A stretch of DNA of 8,983 bases from JAKQIM01 sp964633225 (GTDB taxonomy: Bacteria; Chloroflexota; Anaerolineae; Anaerolineales; UBA4823), in the NCBI GenBank assembly GCA_964633225.1, contig CAZWFQ010000109.1:1-8983 (forward strand), given 5' to 3'. Under the pieces are notes generated by a model, which had not been told where the DNA came from, did no database searches, and saw only the letters and a list, made by a program, of their open reading frames with translations. The position numbers and the translations under genes were made by a program. Below are positions 1 through 6,050 of this stretch, piece by piece; within the stretch, counting starts at the first letter, position 1, and each line of letters starts with the position of its first letter.

Positions 1-40
1 GGATCTTCATGCCAGTATTATAACCAACAATCTACACCAC

Positions 41-67
41 CCCTGCTTTCTCTAGCAGGGCTTTCTT
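41..67 (+). terminator. Terminator-like hairpin overlapping the IS left end
   Basis: A 7-bp perfect stem (CCCTGCT at 41-47 pairing with AGCAGGG at 54-60) encloses a 6-nt loop and is followed by a T-rich tract (CTTTCTT, 61-67), the form of a rho-independent terminator reading rightward. It would end a transcript entering from the left of the window. The last five bases of the 3' arm and the whole T-rich tail belong to the IS left inverted repeat, so the structure straddles the junction. Whether it is a functional terminator is inferred from shape only. Confidence 0.5.
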
Positions 68-73
68 AAAGTA
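56..73 (+). repeat. IS left terminal inverted repeat (IRL)
   Basis: CAGGGCTTTCTTAAAGTA matches the reverse complement of the right repeat at 18 of 18 positions, and the match ends at both outer edges. Perfect ends suggest the element is recent or still mobilisable. Confidence 0.93.
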
Positions 74-152
74 GGAAAACCCTAGTCAAAAAAGGCCTTT
101 CTTGGTTATGCTTTCGTTGCTGAAGCGCAAACAAAAACCAAGGAAGGCCAAA

Positions 153-1337
153 ATGGAGTCTAACACAAGCCAGCAGAAGCAACCAAGCCCAGAAGGGATT
201 CTTTTTGAAATAGAGGGTCTGTATAGCTACTTCACAAAGCTGAAAGATACGCGCAAGCCAAAAGGGTTACGCTATCCACTAGCGCTGATCATGACCTTGT
301 TAGTGTTAGCCAAGTTATGTGGACAGGATCGGCCGAGTGGGATTGCGGAATGGGCCCAAAACCGAGCAGAACTGTTGGCAGAAGCCCTCCATCTGAAACG
401 GAACAAGATGCCACACCATAGTACCTATCGACGGATATTAGAAAAAGTGATTGACGTGTTTGAGTTCGAAGAGCTGGTGGGGCAGTTTTTGAAAAGTCGA
501 CCGAAAGCAGGTCGGAGTGTGGTGGTAGTCATCGATGGAAAAACGGTACGGGGGACCATTTCCTCCGCAACTGAGCCTGGGATCCATCTGCTGGCCGCCT
601 ATCTTCCCAGCGAGAAGCTGGTATTAGGTCAGGTAGAAGTCGAAGGGAAAGAAAATGAGATCGTGGCCGCCCCGCGCTTGCTGGCCGGACTAGACCTGCA
701 CAAAAAGATCGTGATCGGAGATGCGATGCACACCCAGCGCCAGATTTCAATGCAAATTTACCTGGCTGGCGGGGATTATGTCTGGTATGTCAAAGAGAAC
801 CAGCCGAACTTGCTATGGGATCTCGAAAAGTTGTTTGAGCCTCAACAGCCTATTCCTGGCTTGGGCAATCCACCCAACGACTTTCGCATGGCCAAAAAGA
901 TCGGCAAGGGACACGGGCGGATCGAAGAGCGCCAAATTACCGTCAGCAGCCAATTGAAGGACTATGTCGATTGGCCTTATCTGGAACAGGTCTTCAAGCT
1001 GGACCGACGGCGCTTGTCCATCAAAACCAACGCAACCAAAGTCGAAACCGTCTATGGCATTACCAGTTTGCCCAAAGATCAGGCCAGCCCAGAAAGGCTG
1101 CTGGAGATCATTCGCTCTGAGTGGGGCATTGAGAATGGCTTGCATTATTGCCGGGATGTTACTTTTCAAGAAGATCACATCCGCATGACTCGCGGCTCGG
1201 CTGGTAGGGCTATGGCTGCCATCCACAACCTGATCATCGGTTTATTGGCGCTCCATGAGTTTGGCAATTTCGCTAGCGCTCGTCGACGCTTCGATGCTCA
1301 TCCCGCGGAGGCCATCCGCCTCTTGGGGTTACTTTAA
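153..1337 (+). CDS. ISAs1-family DDE transposase
   Basis: This is the transposase that cuts and moves the surrounding element. From the ATG at 153 it is 394 residues, close to the family's usual 370-400. The N-terminal third has the ISAs1-associated domain signature (F-x-x-L-x-D-T-R-K-x-x-G-x-R-YPLA followed by an LCG segment and AEWAQ). The catalytic DDE triad is visible: Asp128 in VVIDGKTVRG, Asp190 in VIGDAMHTQ, and Glu327 in EWGIENGLHY, followed by the family-typical RDVTFQED. I chose ATG 153 because AGGAAGG at 141-147 sits 5 nt upstream. An in-frame TTG at 102 or ATG at 108 would add 15-17 Lys/Arg-rich residues and have no good ribosome site. The TAA stop lies inside the right inverted repeat. 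No frameshift or internal stop is present, so the protein is probably active. It has no functional link to the wall genes downstream. Confidence 0.93.
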   Translation: MESNTSQQKQPSPEGILFEIEGLYSYFTKLKDTRKPKGLRYPLALIMTLLVLAKLCGQDRPSGIAEWAQNRAELLAEALHLKRNKMPHHSTYRRILEKVIDVFEFEELVGQFLKSRPKAGRSVVVVIDGKTVRGTISSATEPGIHLLAAYLPSEKLVLGQVEVEGKENEIVAAPRLLAGLDLHKKIVIGDAMHTQRQISMQIYLAGGDYVWYVKENQPNLLWDLEKLFEPQQPIPGLGNPPNDFRMAKKIGKGHGRIEERQITVSSQLKDYVDWPYLEQVFKLDRRRLSIKTNATKVETVYGITSLPKDQASPERLLEIIRSEWGIENGLHYCRDVTFQEDHIRMTRGSAGRAMAAIHNLIIGLLALHEFGNFASARRRFDAHPAEAIRLLGLL

Positions 1338-1347
1338 GAAAGCCCTG
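1330..1347 (-). repeat. IS right terminal inverted repeat (IRR)
   Basis: TACTTTAAGAAAGCCCTG is the exact reverse complement of the left repeat. It contains the transposase stop codon (TAA at 1335-1337). No sequence immediately outside it repeats the left flank. Confidence 0.93.
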
Positions 1348-1385
1348 ATGCGAGAGCCCCAGGCGCCGTGTAACTGGATGCGTGA

Positions 1386-1394
1386 TGGTATAAT
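1386..1394 (+). promoter_or_regulatory. Probable mreB operon promoter (extended -10)
   Basis: TGGTATAAT has a consensus -10 hexamer (1389-1394) preceded by the TG of an extended -10 element. No good -35 is present at 16-18 bp spacing (the 17-bp position reads CCGTGT), which the extended -10 could compensate for. Transcription would start near 1401 and leave a leader of about 54 nt before mreB. The core promoter lies outside the IS, so it is probably the native one. The insertion could have removed upstream activating sequence. Confidence 0.65.
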
Positions 1395-1427
1395 AATTCG
1401 ATATAGTAGGAGATTCCGCCGGGAACC

Positions 1428-1448
1428 CCTGGCAGAACATACCAGGAG
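1428..1448 (+). promoter_or_regulatory. mreB ribosome-binding site inside a leader hairpin
   Basis: AGGAG at 1444-1448 sits 6 nt before the TTG start at 1455 and decides that start. CCTGG (1428-1432) can pair with CCAGG (1442-1446) across a 9-nt loop, which would bury part of the Shine-Dalgarno sequence. A 5-bp stem is only modestly stable, so regulation of mreB translation is possible but speculative. Confidence 0.45.
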
Positions 1449-1454
1449 CATAGA

Positions 1455-2522
1455 TTGGCATTCAATCCCCTTAATTGGTTATTGGGTTTTTTCTCGCTGG
1501 ACATTGGCATCGATCTAGGGACAGCGAATACCCTCGTTAATGTGCGAGGAAAAGGTATTGTCATCAACGAACCATCTTGGGTGGCCGTGGATAAGCGCAC
1601 GCGCCAACCGCTGGCGATTGGTGCGGAGGCCAAGGAAATGGTTGGGCGCACACCGCCAAACGTGGTGGCAATCCGACCGCTGCGCGATGGCGTGATCTCT
1701 GAATTTGAGATCACCCAGGCAATGTTGGAGTATTTCATCGAGAAGGCCCACCGGCAGAGTATTGTACCGGTGCCGCGTCCGCGGGTGGTTGTTGGCATTC
1801 CCTCGGGCGCAACCGAAGTGGAAAAGCGGGCTGTGTACGATGCAGCCATGTCAGCTGGGGCGCGCGAGGCTGGCTTGATTGAGGAGCCAAAGGCGGCAGC
1901 GTTGGGGGCGGGCTTACCAGTGAATGAGGTGCGCGGCAGCATGATCGTGGATATTGGCGGCGGCACTTCGGAAGTGGCAGTGCTTTCGATGGGGGGCATT
2001 GTTGTCTCGCGGTCGCTGCGTGTGGCTGGCGATGAAATGGATCAGGATATTGTTCAATACATGCGCAATAAGTACAACTTATTGATTGGAGAACGCATTG
2101 CAGAACAGGCCAAAATGGGTATTGGGTCAGCTTATCACCTGCCTGAAGAGAAGACGATGGTTTTGCGCGGGCGGAATTTGGTAACTGGCCTGCCAGAGAG
2201 TGTTGAGGTTTCGTCAGTTGAAATTCGTGAGGCCATCTCCGTTTCTGTGGATACGGTTGTTGAGACGGTCAAGGATGCCCTGGATGAAACACCCCCTGAG
2301 ATCATTGCCGACTTGATGGATGTGGGTATTTGCCTGGCTGGAGGCGGGGGGATGCTGCAAGGATTGGACAGGCGCCTGAGTGAAGAACTGAAGATCCGCG
2401 TTTGGGTCGCAGAAGATCCACTAAGCTGCGTGGCACGCGGTGCGGGGATGATCCTGGAAGATTATGAGCATTTAAGCCGCTTGTTGGCCGGGTTCGAACG
2501 GGACAGTACGCGGCGCAGTTGA
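1455..2522 (+). CDS. mreB: Rod-shape actin homologue MreB
   Basis: MreB is the bacterial actin that forms short membrane-bound filaments guiding lateral peptidoglycan synthesis. The 355-residue protein is full length (family about 335-350). The N-terminus (FNPLNWLLGFFSLD) is hydrophobic to amphipathic, suiting membrane binding. The ATP-binding signatures are in order: phosphate-1 DIGIDLGTANT (16-26), connect-1 around EEPKAAALGAGLPV, phosphate-2 VDIGGGTSEVAV (165-176) with the MreB hallmark RVAGDEMD after it, and an adenosine motif ICLAGGGGML (292-301). The connect-1 residue after EEP is Lys where E. coli has Met, and the adenosine motif reads GGGG where GGGA is common. The start is TTG, chosen for its Shine-Dalgarno site and because it gives the normal N-terminal length. 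It is the first gene of the wall-elongation operon, 31 nt upstream of mreC, with its own probable promoter. Confidence 0.97.
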   Translation: MAFNPLNWLLGFFSLDIGIDLGTANTLVNVRGKGIVINEPSWVAVDKRTRQPLAIGAEAKEMVGRTPPNVVAIRPLRDGVISEFEITQAMLEYFIEKAHRQSIVPVPRPRVVVGIPSGATEVEKRAVYDAAMSAGAREAGLIEEPKAAALGAGLPVNEVRGSMIVDIGGGTSEVAVLSMGGIVVSRSLRVAGDEMDQDIVQYMRNKYNLLIGERIAEQAKMGIGSAYHLPEEKTMVLRGRNLVTGLPESVEVSSVEIREAISVSVDTVVETVKDALDETPPEIIADLMDVGICLAGGGGMLQGLDRRLSEELKIRVWVAEDPLSCVARGAGMILEDYEHLSRLLAGFERDSTRRS

Positions 2523-2560
2523 TCGCGGCGCGATCGATGGCGCAATTTCATAAATGAAAT
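2521..2560 (+). repeat. Two tandem inverted repeats in the mreB-mreC junction
   Basis: The first repeat, GATCGCG-G-CGCGATC (2521-2535), overlaps the mreB stop codon and would form a 6-bp RNA hairpin with a 3-nt loop. The second, ATTTCAT-AA-ATGAAAT (2545-2560), has 7-bp arms and includes the mreC start codon in its right arm. Together they fill nearly the whole 31-nt spacer. The arms are exact in the sequence. A role in mRNA processing or in tuning MreC translation is an inference. Confidence 0.5.
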
Positions 2561-3387
2561 ATTCGTCTACAAGTATTTTTAGGATTGGCGGGGTGGTTAT
2601 TTTGGTGGCTGGGCTGATAGCCCTGGCATTGGGGGGATACCTGACGCCGCTCTCGCGCATTTTCTTGTCACCTCTGATTTCTGCCCAAACCTGGGTGGCA
2701 ACGCGCTACCAGGCTATCCAGAGTTTAATCACGGCTCCGGCAGATGTTGCAGAACTGCGCATGGAGAACGCCCAACTAGAGGCAGAGGTTTCTGGCTTGC
2801 AGGTGCAGGTGGTTGAGCTTCAACAGCAAGTGGCCGAGGCGCAATTGCTCTCGACCCTGGTGGATTATGCTCGTTCACGCCCAGAGAATCGTTACATTGC
2901 GGCATCGGTGATTGCACGCGACCCAAGCCCTTTTATGCATTATGTGATCATAAACCGTGGCTCAGATGCTGGCCTGCGCAGCGGCATGCCGGTTGTGACC
3001 GAGCAAGGCTTGGTTGGTCGGATTGCGGCAGTGACAGCCGGGGCGGCCCGGGTGCAATTGATCAATGATCCGGGCTCCTCAGTAAATGTGCTACTGCAGC
3101 AGTCTGATGCTGACGGAACCTTGATGGGCGATATTACAGGCGATATTTCTGTAGGGATGATCCCGCAGAGCGCTAATGTTCAACCAGGTGATTTGGTGGT
3201 TACTTCGGGGCTGGGGGGAAATTATCCGGCCAACCTGGTGGTAGGCCAGATCAGCACGGTGCGCAACCTGCCTTATGACCTGTTCCAGGGCGCTTCTGTG
3301 CAGCCAGCCGTGGATTTTTCGGCGCTTGAAATTGTGTTGGTGATCACCAACTTCCAGCCAGTTGATATTACTCCTTTGATACCATAA
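2554..3387 (+). CDS. mreC: Rod-shape-determining protein MreC
   Basis: MreC is a bitopic membrane protein that links the MreB filament to the periplasmic or extracytoplasmic wall synthases and activates PBP2. The 277-residue product has a short cytoplasmic N-terminus, one membrane segment (about 10-30) and a Gln/Glu/Leu-rich coiled coil (about 63-97). The beta-rich MreC domain follows, with family signatures VIARDPSPF, INRGSDAGLRSGMPVV, GLVGRI and GDLVVTSGLGGNYPANLVVGQI. The length is normal. The ATG at 2554 is used because it precedes the membrane anchor correctly, yet no Shine-Dalgarno sequence is visible and the codon lies in an inverted repeat, so translation may depend on ribosomes finishing mreB. 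It sits between mreB and mreD, as in most rod-shaped bacteria. Confidence 0.96.
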   Translation: MKYSSTSIFRIGGVVILVAGLIALALGGYLTPLSRIFLSPLISAQTWVATRYQAIQSLITAPADVAELRMENAQLEAEVSGLQVQVVELQQQVAEAQLLSTLVDYARSRPENRYIAASVIARDPSPFMHYVIINRGSDAGLRSGMPVVTEQGLVGRIAAVTAGAARVQLINDPGSSVNVLLQQSDADGTLMGDITGDISVGMIPQSANVQPGDLVVTSGLGGNYPANLVVGQISTVRNLPYDLFQGASVQPAVDFSALEIVLVITNFQPVDITPLIP

Positions 3388-3399
3388 GATAATGGGCTG

Positions 3400-3900
3400 A
3401 TGGCCGTTTTAATTGCTTTTCCTGTATTTGCGATTTTGGTGATCTTGCAAGGGGGAATGATCAGTGCAATGCCCTTGCTGCGTGGCACAGCAGATGTGGT
3501 CTTATTAACCATCGCAGCCTGGGCTTTGCAAGAGCGGGCACGCGCCATCTGGCCTTGGAGCTTGATTGGCGGGCTAATGGTCAGTCTGGTTTCGGGGCTG
3601 CCCTTTGGAGTGTTGGTGGGTGCTTATTTATTGGTAACACTGCTGGCACTGATTCTGCGGCGCAGGGTGTGGAAAGCCCCGGCTCTGGCGATGCTGGCGG
3701 TTACTATGTTGGGCACGCTGGTGGTCCATGGGGCATCTTGGCTGGCGCGATGGCTGAGCGGGACCTTGATCCCAGTCGGGCAAGCCTTTAACCTGATCAC
3801 CTTGCCCAGCCTATTGTTAAATCTATTGTTGGCGATGCCGGTATACGTGATGGTGAGAGACCTGGCGAACTGGCTTAACCCGGAAGAGATTGAGGTATGA
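3400..3900 (+). CDS. mreD: Rod-shape-determining membrane protein MreD
   Basis: MreD is a small polytopic membrane protein of the elongasome that associates with MreC and modulates PBP2/RodA activity. The product is 166 residues, the usual length. It is almost wholly hydrophobic with about five or six membrane segments (roughly 3-21, 29-44, 51-70, 72-88, 94-113, 131-151), short Arg-containing loops and an acidic C-terminus (NPEEIEV). MreD sequences are poorly conserved, so the call rests on hydrophobic profile, size and position between mreC and mrdA. The ATG at 3400 follows mreC by 12 nt. An upstream ATG at 3392 stops after two codons and cannot be the start. The ribosome site is weak. The TGA overlaps the mrdA start in an ATGA, which implies translational coupling. 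Confidence 0.9.
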   Translation: MAVLIAFPVFAILVILQGGMISAMPLLRGTADVVLLTIAAWALQERARAIWPWSLIGGLMVSLVSGLPFGVLVGAYLLVTLLALILRRRVWKAPALAMLAVTMLGTLVVHGASWLARWLSGTLIPVGQAFNLITLPSLLLNLLLAMPVYVMVRDLANWLNPEEIEV

Positions 3901-5978
3901 AAAACGCATCTGGAATCCAAAATACAATTCAGCCCTGGCGCATTGGCATCTTCGTGGCGTTGGTGGGGGTGGTGTTTTTGATCTACGTGGCGCGCCTTTT
4001 TCAAATGCAGGTTATCGAATATGACGAATGGCTGCTGCAAGCCAACGATAACCGCACTTCTGAGATCAATTTGCAGGCGCAGCGCGGCATTATCTATGAT
4101 CGCAATGGTTATATCCTGGCGAGCAATGCGCCCTCGTATAATGTGGTGGTCATCCCGGCTGACCTGCCCGATGATATGGGCGAGGTGCAAACGATCTACC
4201 GCGAGCTATCCAAGCTAACGGGAGTACCGGTTAGTTTGAACGAAATATCAGATGAGTACCCGTATGTGGAATGTACTTCGCCGCATGGTGTGACCGAGAT
4301 CGTAACTTATGGTGAAACAACAGCCCCGTTCAGCCCGGTCACGGTTGCTTGCGATGTCGAACGAGAAGTGGCGATGGCGGTGCAAGAAAATGCTTCTGTC
4401 TGGCCTGGAACGGGGATTGAGGTGAAGCCGATACGCGATTATCCTACTGGTTCGCTGACGGCCGCTTTGGTCGGTTTCTTGGGGCCACTTCCGGCCTTGG
4501 AAGAGGAAGCATACATGGACCTGGGCTTTGTTCCCAACCGTGATAAAGTAGGATATGCAGGCGTAGAGTTGTACTTCCAGGATATCTTGGCGGGATCCAA
4601 CGGCATGCGCGTGGTAGAGGTGGACGGGGCTGGGCAAGTGATCCGTGATTTGGCGCCGCCAATTCCGCCAACCCCTGGCATGAATATCCATTTGACCATT
4701 GATACGCGTTTTCAACAGGCGGTTGAGTCGATCTTGATCCATGAACTTGATCTTTGGAATCGTTACTTTGGTGAAATGCGTTTTACCAGTGGGGTGGTGA
4801 TTGCGATGAACCCAAGCACGGGAGAGATCCTGGCTATGGTTTCTTACCCTACTTATGAGAATAATCGCATGGCCGAGCTCATTCCAGCTTATTATTATGA
4901 GCAACTGCTTCTGGATGCGCGCAACCCCTTGTTGAATCATGCCGTTGGGGCGGAGCTGCCCGCCGGCTCGGTGTTCAAATTGGTGACAGCGGTGGGGGCC
5001 TTGAACGAAGGTGTGGTAACGCCTGAGCAGATCATTGAGACACCGGGCAAGCTGGATGTGACTGAGCGCTATTATGCCAACGATCCTGGTAGAGCACGAG
5101 AATTTGTGGACTGGGTTTATAAGGACAACCCCGGCGGGTTTGGGCAGCTTGATTTTTGGCATGCGGTGGCTAATTCGAGTAATGTGTATTTTTACAAGCT
5201 AGGCGGCGGTTACCTAGATGAAGTCAACCCTGGCCTGGGTATCTGCCGGTTGGGAACGTATGCACGGGCGTTGGGATATGGCCTGAAGCCCGGGATCGAA
5301 TTATGGGATACGGCAGATGGATTGATCCCCGACCCAACGTATAAGCGTATCAACCAGGGAGAAAGCTGGTCAACGGGTGACACTTATATTATGAGCGTGG
5401 GCCAGGGTTACGCCTTGGCTACGCCGCTGCAGGTGTTAATGTCGGCGGCGACGATTGCTAACGATGGTAAGTTGATGGAGCCGACGATCTTGCGCGATAT
5501 TGTGGATGGAGAAGGGAACGTGGTTCAGCCTTTTTCGCCGACCATGCGCTGGGATTTGACGGTTGACCCGGTGATCCAGGGGTATGAAGATAACACGATC
5601 CGAGGGTGTGTAGAAACTGGTGAGATGAGCACGGTGGCTCCCTGGGTATTTGATGATGTGCGCCTGGGGATGCGCCTGGCAGTCACTGAGGGTACGCTGT
5701 TGAAGCAGTTCCGAAACATGGGCGTGGCGGTGGCTGGTAAGACGGGCACTGCTGAGTACTGCGATGAGTATGCCGACGCGCGCGGCTTGTGCATCCCGGG
5801 CAGTTGGCCCTCGCACGCCTGGACGGTGGCATTTGCTCCCTATGATACGCCAGAGATCGCGGTGGTGGCTTTTGTGTATAACGGTAGTGAGGGATCTAGC
5901 GTGGCGGGGCCTATTGTGCGGCGAGTGCTTGAAGCGTATTTTGAGCTTAAAGCGGTGGACAGTGCTTTGGCGCCATAA
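3897..5978 (+). CDS. mrdA: Penicillin-binding protein 2, elongation transpeptidase
   Basis: This class B PBP cross-links peptidoglycan during lateral growth, working with the glycosyltransferase RodA under MreBCD control. The 693-residue protein has an N-terminal membrane anchor (about 16-34) and a dimerisation/pedestal domain opening with the family motif QRGIIYDRNGYILASN (62-77). A C-terminal transpeptidase domain follows. All three catalytic motifs are intact: SxxK at Ser358-Val-Phe-Lys361 in PAGSVFK, SxN at Ser427-Ser428-Asn429, and KTG at 615-617 in AGKTGTAEY. It is somewhat longer than E. coli PBP2 (633). Six cysteines lie outside the membrane (126, 152, 450, 571, 622, 632), including a close pair just after KTG. 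The ATG overlaps the mreD stop, with a GGAAGAG ribosome site at 3882-3888. Context and the mreD link favour mrdA over the division enzyme FtsI. Confidence 0.95.
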   Translation: MKNASGIQNTIQPWRIGIFVALVGVVFLIYVARLFQMQVIEYDEWLLQANDNRTSEINLQAQRGIIYDRNGYILASNAPSYNVVVIPADLPDDMGEVQTIYRELSKLTGVPVSLNEISDEYPYVECTSPHGVTEIVTYGETTAPFSPVTVACDVEREVAMAVQENASVWPGTGIEVKPIRDYPTGSLTAALVGFLGPLPALEEEAYMDLGFVPNRDKVGYAGVELYFQDILAGSNGMRVVEVDGAGQVIRDLAPPIPPTPGMNIHLTIDTRFQQAVESILIHELDLWNRYFGEMRFTSGVVIAMNPSTGEILAMVSYPTYENNRMAELIPAYYYEQLLLDARNPLLNHAVGAELPAGSVFKLVTAVGALNEGVVTPEQIIETPGKLDVTERYYANDPGRAREFVDWVYKDNPGGFGQLDFWHAVANSSNVYFYKLGGGYLDEVNPGLGICRLGTYARALGYGLKPGIELWDTADGLIPDPTYKRINQGESWSTGDTYIMSVGQGYALATPLQVLMSAATIANDGKLMEPTILRDIVDGEGNVVQPFSPTMRWDLTVDPVIQGYEDNTIRGCVETGEMSTVAPWVFDDVRLGMRLAVTEGTLLKQFRNMGVAVAGKTGTAEYCDEYADARGLCIPGSWPSHAWTVAFAPYDTPEIAVVAFVYNGSEGSSVAGPIVRRVLEAYFELKAVDSALAP

Positions 5979-6014
5979 ATCCATAGCTGTTTCGAAGGTC
6001 ATTTTAAAGCTTCA

Positions 6015-6023
6015 TGCTATAAT
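6015..6023 (+). promoter_or_regulatory. Probable minC-minD-minE-rodA promoter (extended -10)
   Basis: TGCTATAAT combines a consensus -10 (6018-6023) with an extended-10 TG. It lies in the 72-nt gap after mrdA, 27 nt before minC, so the start point would fall near 6030. The same TGnTATAAT form precedes mreB. No convincing -35 hexamer is seen at normal spacing. No terminator separates mrdA from it, so read-through from the mre operon could add to minC expression. Confidence 0.65.
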
Positions 6024-6030
6024 CTTATAG
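6017..6030. promoter_or_regulatory. Palindrome over the minC -10 box, possible operator
   Basis: CTATAA-TC-TTATAG is a perfect inverted repeat (6-bp arms, 2-bp centre) that covers the -10 hexamer and the likely start point. A protein bound there would block polymerase. AT-rich promoters make such palindromes by chance fairly often, so an operator role is only a suggestion. Confidence 0.25.
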
Positions 6031-6050
6031 GTATTTAAGGTGGTATAACG

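Larger units (their letters stand above)
56..1347 (+). mobile_element. Complete ISAs1-family insertion sequence
   Basis: A 1,292-bp element is bounded by perfect 18-bp terminal inverted repeats (CAGGGCTTTCTTAAAGTA) and holds one DDE transposase gene. Length, the CAGGGC-type ends and the transposase type all fit the ISAs1 family. The transposase stop codon lies inside the right repeat, a compact arrangement typical of such elements. ISAs1 elements normally make 8-10 bp target duplications, but the flanks here (ttctctag on the left, atgcgaga on the right) do not match. The element lies directly upstream of, and in the same direction as, the mreB operon. Its right end is 41 bp from the mreB -10 box. 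Confidence 0.92.

Noticed and set aside
1..55. Possible 3' end of an upstream gene (frame ending in TAA at 21-23, or longer open frames running to 55 and 69).
   Set aside because: Too few codons to recognise anything, and short open stretches in all three frames are expected by chance. A stop at 23 followed by the hairpin would fit a gene end but cannot be shown.
91..100. AAAGGCCTTT palindrome just inside the IS left end.
   Set aside because: A short palindrome with no further structure. It could be an internal hairpin that reduces read-through, but nothing supports that.
102..152. Upstream starts for the transposase at TTG 102 or ATG 108.
   Set aside because: ATG 153 has a well-spaced AGGAAGG, while the upstream codons have none and only add a basic tail. 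Kept as an alternative.
1334..1999. Minus-strand frame spanning the IS right end and the mreB start.
   Set aside because: It crosses the mreB promoter and two unrelated units, and has low-complexity Ser/Pro/Ala composition and no ribosome site.
4248..5162. Long minus-strand open frame (304 codons) opposite mrdA.
   Set aside because: It lies wholly inside a well-supported gene, and its translation is Arg/His/Pro/Ser-rich without recognisable motifs. It is a shadow of codon bias.
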